The notes: generated from the sequence alone by a model not told the origin. Shown: positions 1 through 8,540, numbered from the stretch's first letter. The stretch: 64,000 bases of DNA from Palsa-1150 sp036490515 (GCA_036490515.1 DASXDU010000011.1:496001-560000), one strand, 5' to 3'. Made by a program: numbers and translations.

Positions 1-488
1 TCTTCGGCGAGGTGCTGGGGCCGAAGGTCGAGGCCACCCTGCGGACGGCGCTCTTCGAGAAGGGCTGGGTCGATTATGCGGTGGAGGGCGCGTGGTCGAG
101 GAAGGCGCCGCGCGCGGCGGGCGTCTTCGATCGCAAGGGCACGCGCGAGCGCGTCGAGCCGGGTACGCGCGGCGAGGGAGGCTGGGACAACTCGGTGCTG
201 GTGCGGCGGCGCGGCACGCTGTCTTTCCCCGTCGACGTCGTCATGACCATGGCCGACGGGACGACGCGCCTCGAGCGCTGGGACGGGGACGGCGACGCGA
301 AGCGCTTCTCGTGGCACGGCCCGACGGCGCTCCTGGCCTGCACGGTCGACCCGGAAGACCGCGTGATCGTCGACGGGAACCTCGAGAACAACCGCGCGAC
401 GACCGAGGGGCACGGGGGGAGCGGCTCGCGCACGCTGGAGCGCGCCACCTACTGGATGCAGCTTGCGTTGCAGGCGGTTTCGCCGTGA
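1..488 (+). CDS. M1-family peptidase-like protein, C-terminal fragment
   Basis: The reading frame is open from the window edge, so the N-terminus, including any HExxH zinc site, lies upstream. About 160 residues are visible. They match the C-terminal beta domain that follows the catalytic part in M1 aminopeptidase-like proteins: an Arg-Arg-Gly-Thr stretch, a 'PVDVVMTMADG' strand, a 'WDGDGDAKRF' strand and a terminal 'TVDPEDRVIVDGNLENN' motif (Val-Asp-Pro ... Asp-x-Asn ... Asn-Asn). Its stop overlaps the GTG start of the next gene, a membrane protein, so the two are probably translated together. Family assignment rests on the tail only; activity cannot be judged. Confidence 0.65.
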   Translation, partial: FGEVLGPKVEATLRTALFEKGWVDYAVEGAWSRKAPRAAGVFDRKGTRERVEPGTRGEGGWDNSVLVRRRGTLSFPVDVVMTMADGTTRLERWDGDGDAKRFSWHGPTALLACTVDPEDRVIVDGNLENNRATTEGHGGSGSRTLERATYWMQLALQAVSP

Positions 489-1426
489 GCGGGGCTGCCG
501 TGGACGTACCGCTCGTCGACGACGCCGCGGAGAGCGCGCGACGCCAGGACGACCTCGTCCTCCTGACGACGCCGGCAATCCGCGCGCGCCGCCACCCGCG
601 CGCGATCGCGGGGATGTGGGCATGGCAGACGGTCCTCGCCCTGCTCGTCGGCTGGCCCGCGGCGGGCCTCGCCCACGCGGCGTGGAGCGGCGACGCTCAC
701 GGCGACGCCCCGCTCTGGGCGCCCGGCGGGCACGCCCTGGCCGACTGGCTCTGGCGCGACCAGCATGCTCTCACGGAGCTCTCCCACGGAGCGGCCCTCG
801 TCCTCGTCGTGGGCGCCGTGGCGGGCCTCGTCCCGGTGGCCGCGCTCCTCGTCGCGCTCGCGTACGCGACGCGCGACCGGCTGCCGCCCGGCTTCACGCG
901 CTGCATGGCGGAGGGGTTTCGCGCGTTCCGGCCCATGATCGTGCTCCTCGCCATGGCTACGCTTCTGCAGGCCCTCACGCTCGCCGCGGGCGCGCTCGTG
1001 GCCGGCGGCGTCGAGCACGCGACGCACGGGTGGCTCGGCGAGGCACGCGCCCAGCAGCTCGAGGCGCTCGTCTTCCTCGTGTTTCTCGCCGCCGTCTCGT
1101 TCGTCGGCGTCGCGCACGATCTCGGGCGCGCGGCCGTCGTCCGCTTCGGCGTCGGCGGCATCCGGGGGTTCGCCCTCGGCGCGCGCACCCTTCGCCTCTA
1201 CCCCGTGTCGACGTGGTGGTCGTGGGCGTGGCGCGCCCTCGCGTCGCTCGCGCCCGTCCTGGCCGTCGCGGCGGTCGCGGGGCGCATCGGCGGGGAAGGC
1301 GGCGTCGCGCTCGTATTTCTCGGCGTCATGCACCAGGCGGTCGTCGGGGCGCGCGTCGCCCTTCGCGCGTCGTGGCTCGCTCGCGCCCTCCGCGGGGTCG
1401 ACGGGACGCTGCGGCGCGTACCGTAG
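485..1426 (+). CDS. Polytopic membrane protein of unknown function
   Basis: A 313-residue protein from a GTG start that overlaps the stop of the upstream M1-peptidase-like gene (GTGA). After about 40 polar residues there are roughly six hydrophobic spans, near residues 42-62, 95-120, 140-165, 190-212, 238-260 and 265-285. Short Arg-rich loops separate them, and the C-terminus is basic. No enzyme motif or transporter signature is recognised. The overlap suggests that it acts with, or helps place, the peptidase-like protein. The gene ends 6 nt before the convergent glgA stop. Confidence 0.7.
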   Translation: MSGAAVDVPLVDDAAESARRQDDLVLLTTPAIRARRHPRAIAGMWAWQTVLALLVGWPAAGLAHAAWSGDAHGDAPLWAPGGHALADWLWRDQHALTELSHGAALVLVVGAVAGLVPVAALLVALAYATRDRLPPGFTRCMAEGFRAFRPMIVLLAMATLLQALTLAAGALVAGGVEHATHGWLGEARAQQLEALVFLVFLAAVSFVGVAHDLGRAAVVRFGVGGIRGFALGARTLRLYPVSTWWSWAWRALASLAPVLAVAAVAGRIGGEGGVALVFLGVMHQAVVGARVALRASWLARALRGVDGTLRRVP

Positions 1427-1432
1427 TGCTTC

Positions 1433-2890
1433 TCAGCGCGCCACGAGCGCTCGATAGAGCTGCTCGTAGCGTTTTCCGGGGCGGTCCCACCCGCGGTCGA
1501 GACGCATCGTGCGGCGCACCAGGGAGGGCCACCGCTGAAGCGTGCGTGCGGCGATTGCGCGCTCGGTTGCGCCGAGGAGCGACTCGACGGTCGGCTCCTC
1601 GAAGAGGAAGCCCGTTCCGGTCTCGAGCTTCGCGTCGCAGTCGACGACCGTATCGACGAGGCCGCCCGTCGCGTGCGCGACCGGCAGGGCGCCGTAGCGC
1701 TGGCCGTAGAGCTGCACGAGGCCGCACGGCTCGAAGCGGCTGGGGACGAGGACGAGGTCGGCCCCCGCGAACATGCGGTGCACGAGCGACTCGCTCGCAG
1801 CGCGAACGAACGCGGCGCGACCCTCGGCCCGCGCGACCGCAGCTTCGACCGCCGACACGAGCTTCGCGTCGCCGTCCCCCGCGAAGACGATCTGGGCGTC
1901 GGTCGCCCGCAGCAGCTTGGGCACGAGCGCCGCGGCGAGATCGGTCCCCTTCTGCTCGACCATGCGCCCGACGCACGCGACGAGCGTCGCCTGCGCGTCG
2001 ACCGAGAGCCCGAGCTCGCGCTGGAGAGCCCCCTTGCACCGCGTCTTGTTGGTCGGGTCCTCGGCGTCGAAGCGCGCCGCGACGGCCGGATCGGTCGCGG
2101 GGTTCCACACGGCGTAGTCGACGCCGTTGACGATGCCGACGAGGGACTCGCCGCGCGCGCGGAGAACGCCGTCGAGGCGACCGCCGCGCTCGGGGGTCTG
2201 GATCTCGCGCGCGTAGGTGGGGCTGACGGTGGTCACGGCGTCGGCCGTGACGATGCCGTGCTTGAGCAGGTTGATGCCGCCGTAGAACTCGATGCCGTCG
2301 ACGTGGAAGTGCTCCCACCCGAGGCCGAGCGACGGCAACGTGTCCTTCGGGAACACGCCCTGGTGCGCGACGTTGTGGATCGTGAGCACCGTGCGCGTCG
2401 CGGCGAGCGCGGGGGTCTCGGCGGCGAGCGCCTTCAGGTAGCTGGGGATGAGCGCCGAAGGCCAGTCGTTGCAGTGCACGACGTCGACGGGCCGGCCGCC
2501 CGCCACGCGCTGGCGCACGAGCTCGGCCGCCGCACGCGAGAGGACCGCGAACCGGAGCGCGTTGTCGGGGTAGTCCTCTCCGCGCTCGCCGTAGACGCCC
2601 TCGCGGTCGAAGAGCCCCGGCACGTCGACGACGACGAGGTCGACCTGCGACGCGAGCCGGCCGTCGAAGACCGTGGCCTCGAAGGCGCGCTCGCCGAGCG
2701 TGAAGCGGAGCGGCGTCAGGCGGCGCGCCAGGAGGAGGCCGTGCTGCTCGAGGGCGGGGAAGCGCGGCACGACCACGGTGACGGCGTGGCCGAAGGACCG
2801 GAGCGCCTTGGGCAGGGCGGCCGAGACGTCCGCCAGGCCGCCGACCTTGACGAACGGCGCGAGCTCGGTCGTGACGAAGGTGATCTCCAT
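1433..2890 (-). CDS. glgA: Glycogen synthase, ADP-glucose type (GT5)
   Basis: A 485-residue protein, the normal length for bacterial GlgA, which transfers glucose from ADP-glucose to growing alpha-1,4-glucan in the cytoplasm. The N-terminus has the synthase motif 'APFVKVGGLADV', the Lys-x-Gly-Gly-Leu loop that contacts ADP-glucose. Further motifs are 'VVHCNDWPSALIP', 'TIHNVAHQG', 'AVTTVSPTYA', 'GIVNGVDYAVWNP' and, in the C-terminal Rossmann domain, 'PSRFEPCGLVQLYGQRYG'. The start chosen is the Met directly before 'EITFVTTELAPF', as in other GlgA proteins; an upstream Met at 2914 and GTG codons out to about 3001 would add unconserved residues. It is divergent from the pseudouridine synthase, with 37 bp between starts. 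No glgB, glgC or glgP lies nearby. Confidence 0.95.
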   Translation of the reverse strand: MEITFVTTELAPFVKVGGLADVSAALPKALRSFGHAVTVVVPRFPALEQHGLLLARRLTPLRFTLGERAFEATVFDGRLASQVDLVVVDVPGLFDREGVYGERGEDYPDNALRFAVLSRAAAELVRQRVAGGRPVDVVHCNDWPSALIPSYLKALAAETPALAATRTVLTIHNVAHQGVFPKDTLPSLGLGWEHFHVDGIEFYGGINLLKHGIVTADAVTTVSPTYAREIQTPERGGRLDGVLRARGESLVGIVNGVDYAVWNPATDPAVAARFDAEDPTNKTRCKGALQRELGLSVDAQATLVACVGRMVEQKGTDLAAALVPKLLRATDAQIVFAGDGDAKLVSAVEAAVARAEGRAAFVRAASESLVHRMFAGADLVLVPSRFEPCGLVQLYGQRYGALPVAHATGGLVDTVVDCDAKLETGTGFLFEEPTVESLLGATERAIAARTLQRWPSLVRRTMRLDRGWDRPGKRYEQLYRALVAR

Positions 2891-2927
2891 CGGGATGGGG
2901 GCGGCTTCTACCATAGAATCCCCCGCG

Positions 2928-3962
2928 ATGACCCGAGTGCGCGGCTCCTCCGTACGCCCCCCGCGGCCGGAGGGGGTGGAAGAAGGCGCCGTGGTGACCA
3001 TCCTTCGGGTCCCGCCGGAGGTCGCGGGGCAGCGGCTCGACGTGTTCGTGCAGAGCCAGCTGAAGCGGACGAGCCGGACGCGTGCGCAGGCGATCGTACG
3101 GGCGAGCGCGTACGACGGGGACGGGAGAAAGCTCGTCCCGAACGACCGGGTGCGCCCCGAGCAGACGGTGCTCCTCTGGAGGGCGGCCTGGGACGAGACC
3201 CCCGTTCCGACCGTGGTTCCGGTGCTCTACGAGGACGAGCACCTGCTCGCGGTCGACAAGCCCGCGATGCTGCCGGTGCACCCGACGGCGCGCTACCACA
3301 AGAACACCCTCATCAAGGTGCTCCAGGGCGAGCGCCCGGAGATCCCGTTCCTGTCGCTCGGCCACCGCCTCGACCGCGAGACGAGCGGAGTGATGCTCGT
3401 CACCAAGTCGCGCGCGTGCGACCGCGCGCTGAAGAAGCAGCTCGAGGCGCGCCTCGACGTGGAAAAGACGTACGCGGCGATGACCTGGGGTGTGCCGGAC
3501 CGCGGCGACGGCGCACGGAGCTTTCGCTACGAGCGCGGCGTGACACTCGACGAGGCGAGCGCGCTGCGCGTGAAGATGAGGACCAGCGACGCACCGGGGG
3601 CGCTCCACGCGGCGACCGTGTTCGAGGTGGTCGAGACGCGCACGGGCGGAGCCGGGACGTACGCGCTCGTGCGGTGCACCCTCGAGACGGGACGCCAGCA
3701 CCAGATACGGCTGCACCTGGCGTCGCTCGGGGCGCCCGTCGTCGGCGACAAGCTCTACGGCCCCGACGAGCGCGCGTTCGCGCGCGCCGCCGACGGCGAG
3801 CTCACGGAGGAGGACAGCCGCCGGCTCGAGCTTCCACGCCACGCCCTCCACTCGGCGCAGCTGGCGCTCCGCCATCCGATGACCGGCGCGCGGCTCGTCG
3901 TCGAGGCGCCCCTGCCCGAGGACATGCGCGCCTTCTGGGAGAGCCTGGCGCCCTCCGCTTGA
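2928..3962 (+). CDS. RluA-family RNA pseudouridine synthase
   Basis: A 344-residue protein predicted to convert uridine to pseudouridine in rRNA or tRNA. Residues 25-85 form an S4-like RNA-binding domain ('GQRLDVFVQSQL...TRAQAIVRAS'). The catalytic domain follows, with motif I 'VLYEDEHLLAVDKPAMLPVHP', the catalytic-Asp motif 'GHRLDRETSGVMLV' near residue 149, and 'LETGRQHQIRLHLASLG...VGDKLYG'. The Asp in 'RLDRETSG' is the family nucleophile. A short acidic insert ('ADGELTEEDSRRLE') precedes the last strand 'RHALHSAQL'. Domain order and length fit RluC/RluD-type enzymes, but the exact target uridine cannot be told from sequence, so no symbol is given. Confidence 0.92.
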   Translation: MTRVRGSSVRPPRPEGVEEGAVVTILRVPPEVAGQRLDVFVQSQLKRTSRTRAQAIVRASAYDGDGRKLVPNDRVRPEQTVLLWRAAWDETPVPTVVPVLYEDEHLLAVDKPAMLPVHPTARYHKNTLIKVLQGERPEIPFLSLGHRLDRETSGVMLVTKSRACDRALKKQLEARLDVEKTYAAMTWGVPDRGDGARSFRYERGVTLDEASALRVKMRTSDAPGALHAATVFEVVETRTGGAGTYALVRCTLETGRQHQIRLHLASLGAPVVGDKLYGPDERAFARAADGELTEEDSRRLELPRHALHSAQLALRHPMTGARLVVEAPLPEDMRAFWESLAPSA

Positions 3963-4007
3963 TTGGCGACACCCTGCGGGTGACCGGCGCCACCCTCCGC
4001 GTCGAGA

Positions 4008-4319
4008 TCACATCCCGCGCGGGACCTTGTCGAGGTCGAGCTGGTCGAGCGCGACGCGAATGAGGGCGCTGCGGTTCGCCTTCGTGATGCCGCGCGCCTT
4101 CAGCTCGTCGACGCGCTCGTCGAGGCGCGCGAGGTCCTTCGTGTAGAGCGAGATGCAGATCACCTTGTAGTGCGCGGGCCGGCCCTTCGGCTCGACACGC
4201 TGCCGGCGGGAGGCCTTGCGCTCCGGCGTGTAGAACGCGCCCGAGAGGACGCCCTCCACTTCGTCCGCGTCGAGCACGCGCGCCGCGCCCAGGCCTGCCT
4301 CTTCCTCACGCCGAGCCAT
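4008..4319 (-). CDS. Ribbon-helix-helix-like DNA-binding protein
   Basis: A 103-residue basic protein. Residues about 50-95 read as a ribbon-helix-helix fold: a strand 'YKVICISLYTKDLARLDE' followed by two helices containing 'ELKARGITKANRSALIRVAL'. This is the pattern of CopG/MetJ-type DNA-binding proteins. The N-terminal half is charged and probably flexible. It starts 24 nt after the parA-like stop, so it is very likely co-transcribed. A ParA plus small RHH pair is the usual make-up of type Ib partition cassettes, where the RHH protein binds the centromere and represses the operon. Here it could serve chromosome or cargo positioning instead. The start at 4319 was preferred over one nine codons upstream. 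Confidence 0.8.
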   Translation of the reverse strand: MARREEEAGLGAARVLDADEVEGVLSGAFYTPERKASRRQRVEPKGRPAHYKVICISLYTKDLARLDERVDELKARGITKANRSALIRVALDQLDLDKVPRGM

Positions 4320-4342
4320 GGTGATCTCCTCTCCTCGCCCCT

Positions 4343-5602
4343 TCACTCGCCCACCGCGCGCTGGCGCGTCGCCGCCGGCCCGTCGACCAGGAGATCGACG
4401 ACGCGCAGGTAGTCCTCGGCGGCGTTCGACTCCGGCGCATATTCGAAGATCGTCTTGCCCTGCGCGGGCGCCTCCTTGAGGCGCGTCGCCTGCCGGATCG
4501 GCGGCATCACGCGGTCGGCGAAGTGCTCCTTCAGCGCCTCGACCGCGTCGCGGCAGATGCGCGCGCGCGCGTCGTAGAATGTGGGAAGGACGCCGTGGAT
4601 CTGCACGGGGTGGTGCAGGAGCGAGTTGACGTTCTTCACCGTCTTGATGACCTGACGCACGCCGACGAGCGACAGGAAGTCGCAGGCGACCGGCACGACG
4701 ATCCCGTCGGCGACGACCAGCGCGTTCTGGTTCATGAGCGAGAGCGACGGCGAACAGTCGAGGACGACCACGTCGTAGTCGTCGAACGCCGAGGCCAGGC
4801 GATCGCGGAGGAGGCGGTCGCGGTTCTGCCGACCGGCGAGGTAGAGCTCCGCGGCGGCGAGCGTCTCGTTCGAGACGACGACGTCGAGGTTGGGGCGCAC
4901 GTTCACTGCGGCGTCGGCCGCGCGGACGCCCATGACGAGCACGTGGTAGAGCGTCTTCTCGGCCTTCACGCCGAGCGACACGCCGACGTTGCCCTGCGAG
5001 TCGGTGTCGACGAGGAGCACGCGCATCCCGCGCGTCGCGAGCCCGGCGGCGATGCTGACGGAGGTCGTCGTCTTCCCGGTGCCGCCCTTGTGGTTGAAGA
5101 TGGCGAGGCGGGTCGGCGCGTGCATCGGAGGACGGGCGCGGACGGAAGCGGTGGAAGAGGACGTGGGCGCGGGCGCGGGCGCGGGCGTGGACGCGTGCGC
5201 GGACGCGGGCGTGGCCGCGAGGGCGGACATGGGCGCGAGGGCGGGCGCGAGCGAGGGCGTGGACGACGGGGCGCGGGGGGGAGCGGATGCGGGAGGCGGC
5301 GCGAGCATGGCGCCGAGCCGGAGGCCGTCAGCCTCTGCGAGGACTTGCTTGCGGCACTCGTCGGAGCACGCGTGGCGAAGCTCTCCGCGGACGCGGACGA
5401 CCTGGGACACGAGCTCGACGTAGAACCGCTTCTGGCAGGCGTGGCAGGTGGCCCCGCCGGTCGCCTCGCCGCTCACGGCCTTCTGGTGGCACTCGTGCGA
5501 GCAGAAGAAGGCGAAGCCCCCGTCACGTTCCTCCATCTGGTAGCGGAACTGGACGTCGAAGCGCTTCCCGCAGACGCTGCAGCCCTCGGTCATCGCGGCC
5601 AT
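4343..5602 (-). CDS. ParA-type ATPase with two N-terminal zinc fingers
   Basis: A 419-residue protein. Residues 8-38 and 53-83 are two zinc-finger-like modules with identical spacing: C8-x2-C11-x22-C34-x3-C38 and C53-x2-C56-x22-C79-x3-C83. The 'FCSHEC' ending resembles TRASH/MYM-type fingers. Residues about 100-160 are a Pro/Ala/Ser linker encoded partly by a GC-rich repeat. From residue 163 a complete ParA domain follows: deviant Walker A 'NHKGGTGKTTTSVSIA', switch motif 'VDTDSQGNVGVSLG' and 'DYDVVVLDCSPSLSLMNQNAL'. ParA proteins form ATP-dependent dimers on DNA and move cargo. The RHH partner is downstream and a giant inverted repeat is directly upstream. An N-terminal zinc module may replace the usual HTH for DNA or partner binding; that part is inference. 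Confidence 0.9.
   Translation of the reverse strand: MAAMTEGCSVCGKRFDVQFRYQMEERDGGFAFFCSHECHQKAVSGEATGGATCHACQKRFYVELVSQVVRVRGELRHACSDECRKQVLAEADGLRLGAMLAPPPASAPPRAPSSTPSLAPALAPMSALAATPASAHASTPAPAPAPTSSSTASVRARPPMHAPTRLAIFNHKGGTGKTTTSVSIAAGLATRGMRVLLVDTDSQGNVGVSLGVKAEKTLYHVLVMGVRAADAAVNVRPNLDVVVSNETLAAAELYLAGRQNRDRLLRDRLASAFDDYDVVVLDCSPSLSLMNQNALVVADGIVVPVACDFLSLVGVRQVIKTVKNVNSLLHHPVQIHGVLPTFYDARARICRDAVEALKEHFADRVMPPIRQATRLKEAPAQGKTIFEYAPESNAAEDYLRVVDLLVDGPAATRQRAVGE
5163..5260. repeat. GC-rich hexanucleotide repeat within the parA-like gene
   Basis: Imperfect tandem GGGCGC-type hexamers, read on the minus strand as alternating Ala-Pro/Ala-Ser codons in the linker between the zinc fingers and the ATPase domain. 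Unit loss or gain would keep the frame because the unit is 6 bp. Confidence 0.7.
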
Positions 5603-5642
5603 CGTGCTCTCGCAGGTGCCACGGGGAGAGGAGGCGGGCCAA

Positions 5643-5895
5643 GAAAGCGGCGGCCGGCCGCGACGCTCGCGGGGATCGAGCACGAGGGGCCGAGTAAGTG
5701 CACGTGCACGTGCAGGAGGACGAGCACGTCCTGTCGTTGAACGAGTACAAGGACGTGCAAGAGGACGAGCACGCACGCCGTGCTCGTGCCTCGTTCCTCG
5801 TACTCGTGGCCGTGCTCGACAGGACGTGCTCGTCCTCGTGCCACGTGCACGTGCACCTACTCGACCCCTCGTGCTCGATCCCGGCCGCCGCTTCG
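5643..5895. repeat. Very large imperfect inverted repeat upstream of the parA-like gene
   Basis: This fills the 338-bp gap between purH and the parA-like gene. The left arm at about 5675-5736 and the right arm at about 5815-5877 are near-perfect reverse complements: both read GATCGAGCACGAGGGG, then CGAGTA, then GTGCACGTGCACGTG, then GGACGAGCACGTCCTGTCG, with a few mismatches and a small bulge. Outer segments AAGCGGCGGCCGG (5645-5657) and CCGGCCGCCGCTT (5881-5893) extend the pairing. The inner part (5740-5810) pairs partly as well. The heptamer GAGCACG or its complement occurs about seven times. It could be a transposon-like repeat, a strong RNA hairpin ending purH transcription, or a DNA site for the neighbouring ParA/RHH proteins. 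Confidence 0.9.
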
Positions 5896-5940
5896 CGCTC
5901 CCGCCGTTTCGCCCCCCCCCGCCCCAGTCCTGGCTCTCTT

Positions 5941-7497
5941 TCAGTGACGGAAGTGCCTGACCCCCGTCAGCACCATCGCCACTCCGTGCGCGTCGGCCGC
6001 CGCAACCACCTCGGCGTCCTTCACGCTCCCCCCCGGCTGCGCGACCGCGACGACGCCCGCCTTCACCGCGGCCTCGACTCCGTCCGGGAACGGGAAGAAA
6101 GCGTCGCTCGCGAGCACACTTCCGCGCGCTTTCTCGCCCGCCTTCTCGCATGCGATCTGCACCGAAACCACGCGGGACATCTGGCCTGCTCCGACGCCCA
6201 CCGTCGTCTCGCCGCGCGCGAGCACGATGGCATTCGACTTCACGTGCTTGCAGACGCGCCACGCGAACTCGAGGCTCGCGAGCTCCTCGCCCGTCGGCGC
6301 GCGCTTCGACACGACCTTGCCCCGCGTCACCTCGCCCGCCGCCGTCGCGTCGCGGTCCTGCACGACCAGGCCGCCCCCGACGCGCTTCGCTGCCAGCGCG
6401 GCGTGCTCCGGGCCGAGCCAGCCCCCGGTCGCGAGCAGGCGCAGGTTCTTCTTCGCGCGCAGGACCTCGAGCGCCGGGGCCGCAAAGGAGGGCGCCACGA
6501 TGCACTCGAGGAACGTCTCGGCCAGGAGCTTCGCGGTCGCCTCGTCGACCTCGCGGTTGAGCGCCACGATGCCCCCGAACGCGCTCACCGGGTCGGCCTC
6601 GCGTGCCTCGCGGTACGCATGCGCCAGGCTGGCGGCGACGGCGACGCCGCAGGGATTCGTGTGCTTGACGACGACGGCGGCCGGGCGGTCGAACTCGCGG
6701 ACGGCGTCGAGCGCGGCGTCGACGTCGACGAGGTTGTTGAACGAGAGCTCCTTGCCGCCGGCGCCGAGACTCTCGGCGCGCGCGAGGGACCCCGCGGGCG
6801 CGTCGCGCTCGACGTAGAAGGCCCCTGCCTGGTGCGGGTTCTCGCCGTAGCGAAGGCCGTACGCGCGCTCGAACGGAAGCGTCAGGTACGCTGGGAACCG
6901 GGCGCGCGCCCCGTCCGCCTCGCGCGACGAGAGGTACCCGCTGATGGCGGCGTCGTAGGCGGCGGTGTGGGCGAACGCCTTCGCGGCGAGCGTGGCACGA
7001 GTCGCAGGGCTCGTCTCGCCGGTCTTCTGGATCTCGTCGAGGACGCGGGCGTAGTCGGCCGGATCGCACACGATGGTCACGCGCGCGTGGTTCTTCGCGG
7101 CGGACCGCACCATCGAGGGGCCGCCGATGTCGATGTTCTCGACGATGTGCTCGTGGCTCGACGCCGGATCCGCTGCCACGCGCTCGAAGGGATAGAGATT
7201 CACGACCACGAGGTCGATCTCGCGGGCGCCGAGCCGGTCGAGGTCACCGCGATCTCGCTCGCCGCGCGAGAGGATGCCCCCGTGGACGCGAGGGTGCAGC
7301 GTCTTCACGCGGCCATCCATCACCTCGGGGGAGCCCGTGTAGCTCTCGACCGTCTCGACGGGCACGCCCTCGGCCGACAGCGCCTTTGCCGTCCCCCCGC
7401 TCGAGAGGATGCGCACCCCGCGCTCGTGGAGCGCGCGCGCGAAGGCGACCAGGCCGGACTTGTCGGAGACGGAGACGAGGGCCGTGCGTATGGGCAT
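5941..7497 (-). CDS. purH: Bifunctional AICAR transformylase / IMP cyclohydrolase
   Basis: A 518-residue protein of normal PurH length that carries out the last two steps of IMP synthesis: formyl transfer from 10-formyl-THF to AICAR, then ring closure. The N-terminal IMP cyclohydrolase (MGS-like) domain shows 'SVSDKSGLVAFARAL', 'SSGGTAKAL', 'DGRVKTLHPRVHGGIL', 'VVNLYPFE' and 'ENIDIGGPSMVRSAAKN'. The transformylase half shows 'LRYGENPHQAGAFY', 'ELSFNNLVDVDAAL', 'VKHTNPCGVAVA' and 'SDAFFPFPDGVEAA', including the conserved His and Lys-His-x-Asn-Pro-Cys-Gly active-site stretch. No other pur gene is visible nearby. It lies 90 bp downstream of the sigma-region-4-like regulator gene and before the large inverted repeat. 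Confidence 0.97.
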   Translation of the reverse strand: MPIRTALVSVSDKSGLVAFARALHERGVRILSSGGTAKALSAEGVPVETVESYTGSPEVMDGRVKTLHPRVHGGILSRGERDRGDLDRLGAREIDLVVVNLYPFERVAADPASSHEHIVENIDIGGPSMVRSAAKNHARVTIVCDPADYARVLDEIQKTGETSPATRATLAAKAFAHTAAYDAAISGYLSSREADGARARFPAYLTLPFERAYGLRYGENPHQAGAFYVERDAPAGSLARAESLGAGGKELSFNNLVDVDAALDAVREFDRPAAVVVKHTNPCGVAVAASLAHAYREAREADPVSAFGGIVALNREVDEATAKLLAETFLECIVAPSFAAPALEVLRAKKNLRLLATGGWLGPEHAALAAKRVGGGLVVQDRDATAAGEVTRGKVVSKRAPTGEELASLEFAWRVCKHVKSNAIVLARGETTVGVGAGQMSRVVSVQIACEKAGEKARGSVLASDAFFPFPDGVEAAVKAGVVAVAQPGGSVKDAEVVAAADAHGVAMVLTGVRHFRH

Positions 7498-7587
7498 GCG
7501 CGCGGAGTTAACGTGACCGCCTCACGCGGTCAATGCAGCCGGCGGTCGCCGGCGCCTCGCGCGCCTGCCGCGCCTGCGCCGCCGCGA

Positions 7588-8298
7588 TCAGTCGAGGTCG
7601 TTCGAGGCGAACGCCTCGACGTCGAACTCCGCGTCCGCCGAGGGCTCGACTTCGGCTTCGTCCTCGCCGTCCTCGTCCGTGCCCGCGTCCTCGGTCGTCT
7701 CGGTCTCTTCCTCGCCGTCGGCGGAGAGGATCGGAAGCCGACGCTTGCCGTTCGGCCCCTCGTCGACGTAGTCGCGCAGCGCCGACATGTCGCGCAGCGC
7801 GGCCAGCTTGGCGAGGCCCTTCACCTCGACCTGGCGGATGCGCTCGCGGGTCAGGTTCATGATCGCGCCGACCTCCTCGAGCGTCGTGCCGCCGCGGTCG
7901 GCGACGTCGAGCGCGCAGGTCTCGGTCATCTCCCAGACCTCGAGGTCGGGGAAGTTCAGCTTGATCGCGCCGGTGCGGGCCGACACGTCGAGGTAGAGGT
8001 GGTGCTGGCACGAGACGAATGGGCACGGGCGCGGCGCATCCGAGCACTCGACGCGCGTACGCGGGCGCTCGACGTCGTCCACGTCCGGGTAGAGCAGGCG
8101 CCCGAGCTCCAGCTCCCGCTTGGTCATCCGCTTGACGCTGATCGTCTTCGCACGGATGGCGCGCTTGCGGCGCGACCGGCGCTGCTCGCGCGTGACGGGC
8201 TCCGGCGACTCCGCGGGGCTCAAGGCCAGCGCGCCGCTCGTCTGCGTTTCGCCGGCCGATGCCAGCAGTTCCACGTTGGGTTCGTGCTTCGGGTCCAT
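7588..8298 (-). CDS. Sigma-70 region-4-like DNA-binding regulator
   Basis: A 236-residue protein. Near residues 155-185 it has a textbook sigma-70 region 4 helix-turn-helix, 'TLEEVGAIMNLTRERIRQVE', but no region 2 or 3 to bind the -10 element or core clamp. Just before it is a small Cys/His cluster, 'CPFVSCQHHLYLDV', which may bind metal. The N-terminus has a basic stretch 'EQRRSRRKRAIRAKT', and the last 45 residues are strongly acidic. It belongs to a conserved family in which region 4 stands alone; it probably acts as a transcription regulator rather than a complete sigma factor. Start 8298 is the first Met of the conserved part. A promoter-like sequence lies about 245 bp upstream. Confidence 0.8.
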   Translation of the reverse strand: MDPKHEPNVELLASAGETQTSGALALSPAESPEPVTREQRRSRRKRAIRAKTISVKRMTKRELELGRLLYPDVDDVERPRTRVECSDAPRPCPFVSCQHHLYLDVSARTGAIKLNFPDLEVWEMTETCALDVADRGGTTLEEVGAIMNLTRERIRQVEVKGLAKLAALRDMSALRDYVDEGPNGKRRLPILSADGEEETETTEDAGTDEDGEDEAEVEPSADAEFDVEAFASNDLD

Positions 8299-8540
8299 CC
8301 TCGGCTCCTCCCGGCGCAACGCCGACAAACCTCGCCCCACGGCCGGGCGCGGACCGCCTCGGCCCACACTCGACCACTCCATCCGCCGCGCCTCTCGCGA
8401 CGCCCCGTGCGGACGGCCCCAGCCTCGACGTCCGGCCTCGTTCGTGGAGACCCGGAGGCCGGTGGCGCCCGCCGCAAGAAAGAAGTCCTGCTCGCCGAAC
8501 ATCGCGACGACAACCGCCGCACGATGGCTCGACCGTGGCC

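Noticed and set aside
2891..3001. Longer start for glgA
   Set aside because: The extra 37 residues are unlike GlgA and would overlap the start of the divergent pseudouridine synthase gene.
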